NCBI RefSeq assembly: GCF_030656115.1
Contig: NZ_JAUSOO010000122.1
Span: 1 to 64,000 of the forward strand
Direction of reading: 5' to 3'
Length of the DNA: 64,000 nt
From: Hydrogenophaga sp.
Lineage (GTDB): Bacteria > Pseudomonadota > Gammaproteobacteria > Burkholderiales > Burkholderiaceae_C
Every line of letters begins with the position of its first letter. The stretch's first letter is position 1. This document shows positions 1 through 16,889 of this stretch, in pieces. The translations under genes and the position numbers were made by a program. The notes under the pieces were generated by a model that searched no databases, was not told the origin of the DNA, and was given only the letters and a program-made list of their open reading frames with translations.

Positions 1-1
1 T

Positions 2-160
2 CTCCCTGACATCAAGGGCTTGTCGGCTTCCAACCGGAAGTATGGCCTGCGCTTTTTCAGGTCTACACCACGGCGCAAGACACGCACGAACCTGGCAACC
101 CGGATGTGCCATTGGGGCAACAGCCTGTTGACCCAATTCTCTGGGGGCACAACACACAAC
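2..160 (+). pseudogene. Frameshifted remnant of a YhcG/DUF1016-type nuclease gene
   Basis: The first frame open from the window edge reads LPDIKGLSASNRKYGLRFF at 2-67. This resembles the DUF1016 N-terminal signature (PDIKGFSxxNLKYMRxF) of YhcG-family PD-(D/E)XK proteins. Further on, a different frame (from about 105) reads GQQPVDPILWGHN, which resembles the next conserved block of that family (QQPVxQIPWGHN). The two blocks are in the right order and at a shortened distance but in different frames, so this looks like a decayed gene with a frameshift between about 70 and 105. The upstream part lies outside the window. The family match is from memory of the motif, not from a search. Confidence 0.45.
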
Positions 161-270
161 ATACAGATGGATGTGGAACGCCAACCGACCCTGCATATCA
201 CCAGCAGTGTTCATTTTGAAACGGTATGCAAGGACAAGTGAACACAGGCCGGAGCCGCTTGGTCACGCCA

Positions 271-391
271 GCCCCCATCCCAGCCTTCCCCCAGCGGGGG
301 AAGAGGCAAGACACCATTCGCTGCGAGGCGCCTGAGCACGCCATGTCTGACTCCCTCCCCCTCTGGGGGAGGGCTGGGGTGGGGGCTCTCC
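271..391. repeat. Dispersed palindromic repeat, copy 1
   Basis: The left end (CCCCCATCCCAGCCTTCCCC, 272-291) and the right end (GGGGGAGGGCTGGGGTGGGGG, 365-385) are near-perfect inverted repeats around a roughly 70-nt variable centre. A second copy with the same ends and almost the same length lies at 15402-15523. Palindromic elements with these G/C-rich ends are common between genes in Comamonadaceae. It carries no coding sequence. It sits between the decayed nuclease remnant and the ATPase gene. Confidence 0.75.
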
Positions 392-518
392 CGAACTTTT
401 CAAAATGAGAACAGCTGCAGCGTGGCAGAGCCAGCGTCCGCGTGGCGGTTGAGGGGCGGTGGTCGGTAGGGTTGTTGGGCCGTGCGTTTTAGCTGCATCG
501 CCGTCCCGCTACGCTACC

Positions 519-2123
519 ATGCCCCGCATGGACAAATTCTTCAACACCGCAGGCCCGAACCAGCCCGACATCCACTACACGCTGAGCCCGATGCAGCGGG
601 TGGACTGGCCTGAACTCTCCGGCCTGATGGCTGCGCGCAAGTATTTCATCCTGCACGCACCGCGCCAAACCGGCAAAACCAGCCTGCTGATCAACCTGAT
701 GCACCACCTGAATGCCGAGGGGCATTACCGGGCGTTGTACGTGAACATTGAAGCGGCACAGGCGGCGCGCAACGATGTGCAGCGGGCTGAATCGGGCATG
801 GTGCAAGCCTTGGCCGGGGCAGCGCGCCTGTATTGGAAAGACGCCCCCGAGTTTGAGCAACTGGCCTTGCAGGTGCTGGCACAGTCCGGGGCCGGGGAGC
901 GTGTCCGCCAGACCCTGCAAACCTGGTCGGAGCACAGCGCCAAGCCGCTGGTGGTGTTTTTTGACGAAGTGGACGCGCTGGTGGGCGACACGCTCATCTC
1001 GCTGCTGCGCCAGATTCGGGCCGGTTACGCACAGCGCCCCGACGCTTTTCCGCAAAGCATGGTGCTGTGCGGCGTGCGCGATGTGCGCGACTACCGCATC
1101 CACCGCAGCGACGGCGAAATCATCACCGGTGGCAGCGCCTTCAACATCAAGAGCGAATCCATTCGCCTGGGCGACTTCACGCAAGACGACGTGGCCGAGT
1201 TGCTGCAGCAGCACACCGACGCCACCGGGCAGACCTTCGAGGCCGGTGTGCTGGACGAAATATGGGCCGACACGCAAGGCCAGCCCTGGCTGGTGAACGC
1301 GCTGGCCTATGAAGCGTGCTTCAGAAAAACCGGCCAACTCGACCGCACCCAGCCGGTGACGGTGGAGCTGATGCGCCAATCGCGTGAGCGGCTGATTTTG
1401 CGGCGCGACACGCACCTGGACCAACTGGCCGACAAGCTGCGCGAAGACCGCGTGCGCCGGGTGGTGGAGCCCATCGTGGCGGGGCTGGGGGGCTCTGAAG
1501 ACTTGCCCGACGACGATATTCAGTATTGCCGCGATCTCGGTCTGGTGGGCTTGGCGCGCCCTTTGGCCATTGCCAACCGCATTTACCGCGAAATCATTCC
1601 CCGCCAGTTGACCTGGAGCACGCAAGAAACGATGGTGCAAACCCAGGCTTGGTATGTGACGCCTGAAGGCCGTATGGACATGGACAAACTGCTGAGCGCG
1701 TTCCAGCAGTTTTTCCGGGAAAACGCGCAAAGCTGGCTGGAGCGCTACGCCTACAAAGAGGCCGGGCCGCAGCTGCTGTTGCAAGCGTTTTTGCAGCGCA
1801 TCGTCAACGGCGGCGGGCGCATTGCGCGCGAATACGGGCTGGGCATGGGGCGCACCGATTTGTTTTTGCAGTGGCCGCTGACCGAGCAAGGCTTTACCGG
1901 CCCGATGCAGCAGGTGGTGCTGGAGCTGAAGATTCAGCACAAGGGCAGGGCGGCCACGCTGGCCGCAGGGCTGGAGCAAACCGCGCGTTACGCCGACCAG
2001 TGCGGTGCCGAGAGCGCGCACCTGCTGATTTTTGACCGCGACCCGGCCACCCCGTGGGACGACAAGGTGTACCGCCAGACCCACGCCCAGGGCGGGCGGC
2101 TGATTGAGGTGTGGGGCATGTGA
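519..2123 (+). CDS. AAA-type ATPase with C-terminal PD-(D/E)XK-like nuclease domain
   Basis: Protein of 534 residues from ATG 519 (ATG 528 is an equally plausible start; an upstream alternative at 459 adds unconserved residues). A Walker A motif APRQTGKTS lies at about residues 47-55, and a Walker B VVFFDEVD follows at about 150. The N-terminal half resembles the AAA_35/archaeal-type ATPases. The C-terminal 120 residues contain GRTDLFLQ followed by VVLELKI, the D...ExK arrangement of the PD-(D/E)XK nuclease fold, as in the ATPase-nuclease proteins with DUF1703-like tails. No signal peptide or membrane segment is visible. Function is unknown; proteins of this build are often found in variable or defence-associated regions. 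It stands alone, following a repeat and a nuclease remnant and convergent with the c-di-GMP gene downstream (27 bp apart). Confidence 0.75.
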   Translation: MPRMDKFFNTAGPNQPDIHYTLSPMQRVDWPELSGLMAARKYFILHAPRQTGKTSLLINLMHHLNAEGHYRALYVNIEAAQAARNDVQRAESGMVQALAGAARLYWKDAPEFEQLALQVLAQSGAGERVRQTLQTWSEHSAKPLVVFFDEVDALVGDTLISLLRQIRAGYAQRPDAFPQSMVLCGVRDVRDYRIHRSDGEIITGGSAFNIKSESIRLGDFTQDDVAELLQQHTDATGQTFEAGVLDEIWADTQGQPWLVNALAYEACFRKTGQLDRTQPVTVELMRQSRERLILRRDTHLDQLADKLREDRVRRVVEPIVAGLGGSEDLPDDDIQYCRDLGLVGLARPLAIANRIYREIIPRQLTWSTQETMVQTQAWYVTPEGRMDMDKLLSAFQQFFRENAQSWLERYAYKEAGPQLLLQAFLQRIVNGGGRIAREYGLGMGRTDLFLQWPLTEQGFTGPMQQVVLELKIQHKGRAATLAAGLEQTARYADQCGAESAHLLIFDRDPATPWDDKVYRQTHAQGGRLIEVWGM

Positions 2124-2150
2124 GAGGCCGAGCATCAGGCACCCGGCGCG

Positions 2151-9256
<7,106 letters not shown>

Positions 9257-9355
9257 GGTGGTGTGGCGCGGTGGGTTCCAACGGTCAACGGCGGTAGCCG
9301 GGCAGCGGCCCAGCAACTGTAGTGTGCAAGCGGCGCTGCAGGTGTCAACGTGTGA

Positions 9356-9384
9356 ATCAAGATTGCGTTATGTCAATCCTTGAT
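9356..9384. promoter_or_regulatory. Imperfect inverted repeat between divergent signalling operons
   Basis: Arms ATCAAGATTG (9356-9365) and CAATCCTTGAT (9374-9384) pair with one extra base and an 8-nt centre. It lies in the 261-bp region between the hemerythrin kinase (minus) and the binding-protein gene (plus). It could be an operator or a hairpin; no convincing -35/-10 pair was assigned. Confidence 0.3.
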
Positions 9385-9517
9385 GGGACGGCGCGGCGTG
9401 CAATCGGGGTGGGCGTTGCGCTGGGTGCGCTGGCGTACCAACCGGATGTGTTGCAATCGCGCGGTTCGCCGGGCCGGTTTGTCCCTTTTTAGTGGTCCGT
9501 TTTACCAAAGTCATGAC

Positions 9518-10375
9518 ATGCAACAGCGTCTTTTTTCGCCGTGGTGGGGCTGGGTTGTCGGTATGGTGCTCGGCTGGGCGGTGCAAGGGCCAGCCCTGGC
9601 GGTGCAGCCGCCCTTGCGCCTGTCGGCGGTTCCCCTGGCGGGGGCCGAGGCCATGGTGCGGGAGTTTGAGCCGCTGGCGAAATCCCTCACCCGCCTGGGT
9701 GGGCGCCCGGTCGAGTTTGTCTACATGGACAGCCACGAAAAAGTGTTGGGTGCCTTGCGCGCGGGCCGCATCGATCTGGCCGTGATAGGGGCGCTGCCCT
9801 ATGCCGAGTTGGTGGGCCTGGGGCCGGGGCAGTTGTCGCCCGGCACCATTCGGCCGCTGGTTCGCTTCAGGCAGGCAGACGGTCAAGGCACCTACCGCTG
9901 TGTGCTGGTGGCTTTTCCCGATGACGGTGTGGTGCTGGCCCGGGCGCAGGGACTCACCCTGGGCATGGCCAACCGCCTGTCCACCTGCGGCCCGCTCTCC
10001 GCCCGCAAGCTGCTGAGCGCTGCGGGCGTGGACTGGGCGCGCATGCACCCGCACTACCTGGGTCACCAGGCCGATGTGGCGCTGGCCGTGGTGGCCGGGC
10101 GGATGCGGTTGGGGGCCATGAACGAGGCGGTGGCCCGCCAACATGCCGGCCTGGGTTTGCAGGTGCTGGCCCGCACCGAGCCGCTGCCCGGGTTTGCGCT
10201 GGTGGTCCATGCGCAGCGGGTGGATGCCGACACACGGGTGCTGCTGGCCCGTTTGCTCGACACGCCCGCAGCCGAATACAGCCAATGGGGCGCCACCATT
10301 CGCCATGGCTTGCTGCCCGTGACCGATGCCGATTACGCGCCTGTGCGCGACCTGATGAAAGCCCAGCGGCCATGA
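9518..10375 (+). CDS. PhnD-like periplasmic substrate-binding protein
   Basis: 285 residues from ATG 9518, which begins a typical signal peptide (MQQRLFSPWWGWVVG... ending near ALAVQPP). The mature part resembles the PhnD/SsuA-type binding proteins for phosphate or phosphonate-like ligands (AGAEAMVREFEPLAKSL; DSHEKVLGALRAGRIDLAVIG). No ABC permease or ATPase gene is adjacent. Its stop overlaps the start of the diguanylate cyclase gene (ATGA, 10372-10375), so it probably delivers ligand information to that membrane enzyme instead of serving transport. The ligand cannot be deduced from the sequence. Confidence 0.82.
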   Translation: MQQRLFSPWWGWVVGMVLGWAVQGPALAVQPPLRLSAVPLAGAEAMVREFEPLAKSLTRLGGRPVEFVYMDSHEKVLGALRAGRIDLAVIGALPYAELVGLGPGQLSPGTIRPLVRFRQADGQGTYRCVLVAFPDDGVVLARAQGLTLGMANRLSTCGPLSARKLLSAAGVDWARMHPHYLGHQADVALAVVAGRMRLGAMNEAVARQHAGLGLQVLARTEPLPGFALVVHAQRVDADTRVLLARLLDTPAAEYSQWGATIRHGLLPVTDADYAPVRDLMKAQRP

Positions 10376-12729
10376 AGCACCACGTTGCCTCGCGTTGGTT
10401 GCGTTTGCGTTTGCGGTTGTTGGTGTGGGTGGCGTTCATCGTGGGGATGGCGGCGGGGGTGTTCGGGTATGTGCAGGCCGGTTATGAGCGCGAGGCCGCG
10501 CTGGTGGCCCAAAGCCAACAGACGGCGCTGAGCGTGGCCTACCACGCGACCGCCGGCATGCACCAGCTGGAATTGGAAACCCGCTTGCGGACCGATGTGT
10601 TGACCCCGCCGGTGCTGGCGCTGTGGGCCCGTGCCAGCCAGGCCGCACCCGAAGACCTGCCACTGTGGCGTGGCCGCCTGTACCGGCTGATGGCGCAGCC
10701 TTACCAGCGGCTGCACGCCGATGGCTTGCGCCAGGTGCATTTTCACTGGCCCGATGGCCGGTCCTGGTTGCGCATGCACAGCCCCGATCTGTCGAACGAC
10801 CCGCTGTTCGAGGTGCGTGCCTCGGTGCGGCTGGCCAACACGCGCTACCTGTCTGTGCACGGTTTTGAGGGGGGGCGGGTGTTGCCGGGGTTTCGGCATG
10901 TGTACCCGGTGTGGCACCAGGGCCAGCACCTGGGCAGTGTGGAAATGTCGGTGCCGTTTGAGCAACTGCACCAGCAACTGATGGTCTTGCTGCCCAGCGC
11001 CGACATGCAGTTGCTGCTGGACAAGCGCATCAGCGCCGACACGGTGGCCCCACAGTTCCGGTCGCATTTCGTGCCTTCGGGCCTGTCCGACGCCTATGTG
11101 CGCGAAAACCCCAGCATCTCGCAGGTGACGCGCCAGTTCATGGCCTCGGCCCAGACCACCGAACTCAGCGCCTGGCTGGCCACCCAACCGGGTTTGCAAG
11201 CCGGTCTGGCCGCCCAGGCGTCGTTTGCGCTGCCGCTGCTGCACCAGGGCCAGGGCACGGTGGCCAGTTTTCATGCCCTTGACGACGTGGAGGGCCGCCA
11301 CGCCGGTTATGTGGTGGCTTACACGCCCATGCCCCAGTTGGCGCAGATGGGGCTGGCCAAGCGCCAGCAGGCCTGGGCGGGTGCGGTGGGTGTGTTGGTG
11401 CTGGGGGCTGCCATGTTGATGCTGCGCCGGCAGCGCCACCGTTTGCAGCGAGAAAAGCAACGCCTGAGCGTCATCACCGAGCAAATGGCCGATGGCCTGT
11501 ATGTGATGGACGCGGCCGGGCGGGCGCTCTACGTCAACCACGCCGCTTGCCAGGCCCTGGGCTACACCGAGAGCGAACTGCGCGGGCGGGAAATTCACCG
11601 CCTGATCCACCAGCATGCCCAGAACGGCCAGATGCCGTTGCAAGACTGCCCCGTGTACCAAACCACCGCCCACGGCCGCATGTATGCGGGTGAAGAACGG
11701 TTCTGCCGCCAGGACGGCACGGTGTTCGAGGCCGAGGTGCGCAGCACACCCTTGGTGTACGAGGGCCAACGCGCGCCCGCTTCGGTGACGCTGTTCCGGG
11801 ATGTGACGGCCAGCAAGCAGGCCCAGACCCAGCTGCGCCAGGCCGCCAGCGTGTTCGAGCATGTGCACGAGGGCATTTGCGTGACCGATGCACAGGGCAA
11901 CGTGGTGGATGCCAATGCCGCCTACGCCCGCATCACCGGCTACGGGCGCGACGAGGTGTTGGGCCGCAACCTGCGCATGCTGACCAGTGGCCGCCACGCG
12001 CCCGGTTTTTACCAGGCCATGTGGGACGCCGTGCTCAACCAGGGCCACTGGCGCGGCGAGATCTGGAACCGGCACAAGGCCGGGCACGAGTACGCCGCGG
12101 TGCTCACCGTGTCGGCCATCAAGGCCGGCGACGGCAGTGTGACCAGTTACGTGGGCATTCTGTCGGACATCACCGCCCTCAAGCTGCACGAGGCCGAACT
12201 GGAGCGCATCGCGCTGTACGACGCGCTCACCGGCGTGCCCAACCGCCGCCTGCTGCAAACCCGGCTGGAAGATGCGCTGGGGCGGGCCCGCCGCCACGGC
12301 ACCCGGCTGGCCCTGGCCTACCTCGATCTGGACGGCTTCAAGGCTGTCAACGACATGCATGGCCACGAAGCCGGTGACCGGTTGTTGGTGGAGATGTGCC
12401 GCCGCCTGAGCGGCTGCCTGCGCGAGACCGACACCCTGGCCCGGCTGGGTGGCGACGAATTCGTGCTGCTGCTGGTCGATCTGAAGCAGGACGCCGAATG
12501 GCAGATCGTGGTGCAGCGCGTGCTGGATGCCGTGGCCCGCCCGGTGCCCGAGGGTGAACACCGTTTGCAGGTGTCGTGCAGCATCGGCGTGACGCTGTAC
12601 CCCGACAACAACGTGGGCCCCGATGCCCTGATGCGCCACGCCGACCAGGCCATGTACCAGGCCAAGCAGGCGGGCAAGAACCGCTATGTGCTGTTCGATC
12701 CCGCGTCGGTCAACGCCACCGGTGCGTGA
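10372..12729 (+). CDS. Membrane sensor diguanylate cyclase (Cache-PAS-PAS-GGDEF)
   Basis: 785 residues. One N-terminal membrane segment (about 10-30) and a second near 325-345 bracket a periplasmic sensor region. That region reads VHFHWPDGRSWLRMHSPDL, like double-Cache (dCache_3) domains. Two PAS domains follow (about 355-485 and 490-610), then a GGDEF domain with RLGGDEFVLLL. An RxxD inhibitory site (RETD) sits five residues before GGDEF, so product inhibition is expected. There is no EAL domain. The start overlaps the stop of the PhnD-like binding protein by 4 bp. The likely role is to make c-di-GMP in response to a periplasmic ligand presented by that protein. Confidence 0.87.
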   Translation: MKHHVASRWLRLRLRLLVWVAFIVGMAAGVFGYVQAGYEREAALVAQSQQTALSVAYHATAGMHQLELETRLRTDVLTPPVLALWARASQAAPEDLPLWRGRLYRLMAQPYQRLHADGLRQVHFHWPDGRSWLRMHSPDLSNDPLFEVRASVRLANTRYLSVHGFEGGRVLPGFRHVYPVWHQGQHLGSVEMSVPFEQLHQQLMVLLPSADMQLLLDKRISADTVAPQFRSHFVPSGLSDAYVRENPSISQVTRQFMASAQTTELSAWLATQPGLQAGLAAQASFALPLLHQGQGTVASFHALDDVEGRHAGYVVAYTPMPQLAQMGLAKRQQAWAGAVGVLVLGAAMLMLRRQRHRLQREKQRLSVITEQMADGLYVMDAAGRALYVNHAACQALGYTESELRGREIHRLIHQHAQNGQMPLQDCPVYQTTAHGRMYAGEERFCRQDGTVFEAEVRSTPLVYEGQRAPASVTLFRDVTASKQAQTQLRQAASVFEHVHEGICVTDAQGNVVDANAAYARITGYGRDEVLGRNLRMLTSGRHAPGFYQAMWDAVLNQGHWRGEIWNRHKAGHEYAAVLTVSAIKAGDGSVTSYVGILSDITALKLHEAELERIALYDALTGVPNRRLLQTRLEDALGRARRHGTRLALAYLDLDGFKAVNDMHGHEAGDRLLVEMCRRLSGCLRETDTLARLGGDEFVLLLVDLKQDAEWQIVVQRVLDAVARPVPEGEHRLQVSCSIGVTLYPDNNVGPDALMRHADQAMYQAKQAGKNRYVLFDPASVNATGA

Positions 12730-12748
12730 CGTGGCGCCCGCCGGTGGG

Positions 12749-14440
<1,692 letters not shown>

Positions 14441-14644
14441 AAAGGGTGCCTTGGTCGGTGGTTGTGTGGGGTCAATCTACCAAGATCACAGCCGCGGCGG
14501 CACAGGGTTTGTCCGGCCGTGGGGTAGAGCGTCCAATCCAGTTGCAGGGTGCGTTGAGGTGGGTCAAGGCTGGCCAGCGTCCACCCAGGGGTTGGGCGGT
14601 GGCGGCTGGGCCGGTGACGGTCGGCACCCGCTATGCTGCCCCCC

Positions 14645-15340
14645 ATGAACACCCAAACCCTTGAAATCATCGAACTCGTCACCGGTGGCGACACCGCCGC
14701 CCAGCCTGTGGCCAGCATCGTGGTGCTGCACGGCCTGGGGGCCGACGGCAGCGACTTTGTGCCCATTGCCCAAGAGCTGGACCTGAGCGCCGTGGGCCCG
14801 GTGCGCTTTGTATTCCCCAGTGCGCCGGTGCGTCCGGTGACCATCAACGGGGGTTACGAGATGCGGGCCTGGTACGACATTGAGCCGCCCGATGCGCAGG
14901 GCAAGCGGCGCGAAGACGGCCCCGGCCTGCGGGCCTCGCAAGGCATCGTGCAGCAGCTGCTGAACCGCGAAGCGGCGCGCGGTGTGCCGCCCGAGCGCAC
15001 CGTGCTCATGGGTTTTTCGCAAGGCTGCGCCATGACCTTGCTGGCCGGTTTGCGGGCGCCGCAGCGGCTGGCGGGCCTGGTGGCGCTGTCGGGCTATCTG
15101 CCGCTGGCCGAGCACACCGCGGCTGAGCGCAGCGCCGCCAACCAGCAAACCCCCCTTTTTATGGCCCACGGCCAGCACGACCCGGTGGTGGTGTTGCAGC
15201 GCGGCGAAGCCGCCCGCGACGCCTTGCAGGCGCTGGGCTACCGCGTGGACTGGTTCACCTACGCCATGGAGCATTCGGTGTGCCCGCAGGAAATTGCCGA
15301 CCTGAACGCTTGGTTGCTGCAGGTGCTGGCGGGGCGCTGA
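14645..15340 (+). CDS. Carboxylesterase / acyl-protein-thioesterase-like hydrolase
   Basis: 231 residues from ATG 14645. An alpha/beta hydrolase of the phospholipase/carboxylesterase family (PF02230). The nucleophile elbow is GFSQG, with the acid in GQHDPVV and the histidine in MEHSVCPQE, so the triad is complete. VLHGLGADGSDF forms the oxyanion-hole region. It lacks a signal peptide and should be cytosolic. The physiological ester is unknown. It is convergent with the Trp-rich small gene, with repeat copy 2 between them. Confidence 0.85.
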   Translation: MNTQTLEIIELVTGGDTAAQPVASIVVLHGLGADGSDFVPIAQELDLSAVGPVRFVFPSAPVRPVTINGGYEMRAWYDIEPPDAQGKRREDGPGLRASQGIVQQLLNREAARGVPPERTVLMGFSQGCAMTLLAGLRAPQRLAGLVALSGYLPLAEHTAAERSAANQQTPLFMAHGQHDPVVVLQRGEAARDALQALGYRVDWFTYAMEHSVCPQEIADLNAWLLQVLAGR

Positions 15341-15401
15341 CGGCGGGGCTGCGGTGCTGGCGCAAGTCCTATTTTGTTCATGGCACGGGCTGTTCAGCGC
15401 T

Positions 15402-15523
15402 GCCCCCATCCCAGCCTTCCCCCAGAGGGGGAAGGGGCCAAGCGGGGAAGGGGCGGCGGGGATGGCGTGCCCCGGTTTTGGCTCCCTCCCCCTCTGGGGG
15501 AGGGTTGGGGTGGGGGCTCTCCC
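15402..15523. repeat. Dispersed palindromic repeat, copy 2
   Basis: Same ends as copy 1 at 271-391: it opens with GCCCCCATCCCAGCCTTCCC (15402-15421) and closes with GGGGGAGGGTTGGGGTGGGG just before 15523. The total length differs by one base and the centre differs in sequence. It fills most of the gap between two convergent genes (ends at 15340 and 15531), so its strong stem could end transcription from both sides. Confidence 0.78.
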
Positions 15524-15530
15524 GGGGCCG

Positions 15531-15752
15531 CTACACCCAGCCCTGGCGCCAGCGCGCGGTGTCGCGCAGCTCGCGCCAGGCGATGAGCGTGACCGTGCCC
15601 GAATACACCGCCTCCAGGTCCACCCATTCCGGGGTGGTGGCCGGGGGGTCGGGCTCATGCACCTTCACCACCATGAAATGTTTGTTGCGCGCCACGGGTT
15701 GCACGGCGGTCCATTTGCTGCGCAGCAATTTTTTGGGGTGCAAGGGGTTCAT
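15531..15752 (-). CDS. Trp-rich small conserved protein (TIGR02450-like)
   Basis: 73 residues from ATG 15752. The N-terminus MNPLHPKKLLRSKWTAV and the following NKHFMVV match the conserved Trp-rich small-protein family TIGR02450, whose function is unknown. Four or more tryptophans lie in a short, probably beta-rich cytosolic protein. A longer in-frame reading exists upstream but is out of character with the family. The stop lies 7 bp from the repeat at 15402-15523. Confidence 0.78.
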   Translation of the reverse strand: MNPLHPKKLLRSKWTAVQPVARNKHFMVVKVHEPDPPATTPEWVDLEAVYSGTVTLIAWRELRDTARWRQGWV

Positions 15753-15873
15753 GGATGCGAGGTTGCCACACCGCCGGGCTTGGCTGGCGTGCGCCGGTGC
15801 TGCCCACGCGCGCCCGTGGGGTATGGCGCGGCAGCCCGGCCTGCGGGCGCCAGATGCGCTACCTTGGCGCCCC

Positions 15874-16212
15874 ATGGGTCGCATCAACCGCCTTTTGATG
15901 GCCGCACGGGCCGTTCCCCAGCCGCCGCAGGCCGAGCCGCTGTGCCCGCTGTGTGGCCGCGCCATACCGGCTTCGCAGCGCGACGCGCACCACCTGGTGC
16001 CCAAGAGCAAAGGCGGGCGCGAGACCTTGTTTCTGCACCGCATTTGCCACCGCCAGGTGCACGCCTTGCTCAGCGAAACGGAGCTGGCCCGCAGCTACCA
16101 CACCGCCGAAGCGCTGCTGAGCCACCCCGAGGTGGCGCGCTTTGTGGCCTGGGTCAAAACCAAGCCCGACGACTTCATGGAACGCACCCGCAAGCACCAC
16201 AGCCGGCGCTGA
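15874..16212 (+). CDS. Small HNH-type endonuclease family protein
   Basis: About 112 residues from ATG 15874 (ATG 15898 is possible). It carries CPLCGR, then DAHHLVPKSKGG, then HRICHRQVHAL, the pattern of an HNH (ββα-metal) nuclease fold with a zinc-binding CxxC...CxxxxH arrangement. It is a stand-alone gene of a kind common in Burkholderiales chromosomes. Biological role is unknown; nuclease activity is inferred from the motif only. 27 bp separate it from the PNPOx-like gene, so they may be co-transcribed. Confidence 0.75.
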   Translation: MGRINRLLMAARAVPQPPQAEPLCPLCGRAIPASQRDAHHLVPKSKGGRETLFLHRICHRQVHALLSETELARSYHTAEALLSHPEVARFVAWVKTKPDDFMERTRKHHSRR

Positions 16213-16239
16213 AGCGGCCCACCTGACCAAGACCTCTGC

Positions 16240-16791
16240 ATGATTCCCGACCACCTCCCCCACCGCATCTGGCAAGAACTGGCCCGCGCCACGCAAGACC
16301 GCCACCACGGCTGGCGCACGCCGGTGCTGGCCACGGTGGGTGCCGACCAGCAGCCCAACGCGCGCACGGTGGTGCTGCGCCAGGCGCGTGAGCCGTTGGG
16401 CGAACTGGCTTTTTTCACCGACGGGCGCAGCCCCAAGGTGGCCGAACTGCAGGCCCAGCCGCAGGCCGTGCTGGTGTTCTGGAGTGCCCGTTTGCGCTGG
16501 CAGCTGCGGGTGGCGGCGCGTTGCGAGGTGCTGACCGACGGCCCCGAGGTGGACGCGGCGTGGGCGCGGGTAGGCCAGTCGGCGGCGGCGGGCGACTACC
16601 TGACGGCGCAGCCGCCCGGCCAGCCTTGGGCCGAGGGGGAACTGGAACCGGTACCGGCGAGCTCCGGTGCGCACCATTTGGCGGTGGTGCGGGCGCGTGT
16701 GCAGACCATGGACTGGCTGGCGCTGGGCCTGGACGGCCAGCACCGGCGTGCCCGCATTGAAGGTCAGGCGCTGACTTGGCTCACGCCTTGA
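16240..16791 (+). CDS. Pyridoxamine 5'-phosphate oxidase-like flavoprotein
   Basis: 183 residues. The sequence HGWRTPVLATVGADQQPNART followed by VVLRQ and FFTDGRSPKVAELQ matches the FMN-binding split-barrel of PNPOx-like proteins. It is shorter than true PdxH and lacks an obvious PdxH C-terminal signature, so it is better called a PNPOx-family protein of unknown substrate. The neighbouring hairpin at 16842-16878 probably ends its transcript. Confidence 0.8.
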   Translation: MIPDHLPHRIWQELARATQDRHHGWRTPVLATVGADQQPNARTVVLRQAREPLGELAFFTDGRSPKVAELQAQPQAVLVFWSARLRWQLRVAARCEVLTDGPEVDAAWARVGQSAAAGDYLTAQPPGQPWAEGELEPVPASSGAHHLAVVRARVQTMDWLALGLDGQHRRARIEGQALTWLTP

Positions 16792-16841
16792 ACAGCGTTG
16801 GCATTTTGAGCACGGCGGGTTTGTGGTCCAGGCTGTAGCCG

Positions 16842-16878
16842 GAGCTTCCAGCTCCGGTTCTCCTGGAGCTGGAAGCTC
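16842..16878. terminator. Perfect 14-bp palindrome between convergent genes
   Basis: GAGCTTCCAGCTCC (16842-16855) and GGAGCTGGAAGCTC (16865-16878) are perfect complements with a 9-nt loop. It lies between the convergent PNPOx-like gene and the amidohydrolase gene. No long T tract follows, so Rho-independent activity is not certain, but the position suits a bidirectional terminator. Confidence 0.6.
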
Positions 16879-16889
16879 GCAGCACCTGT

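Noticed and set aside
226..408. Small ORF over the first palindromic repeat
   Set aside because: It is made of the repeat stem itself and has no start context or protein character.
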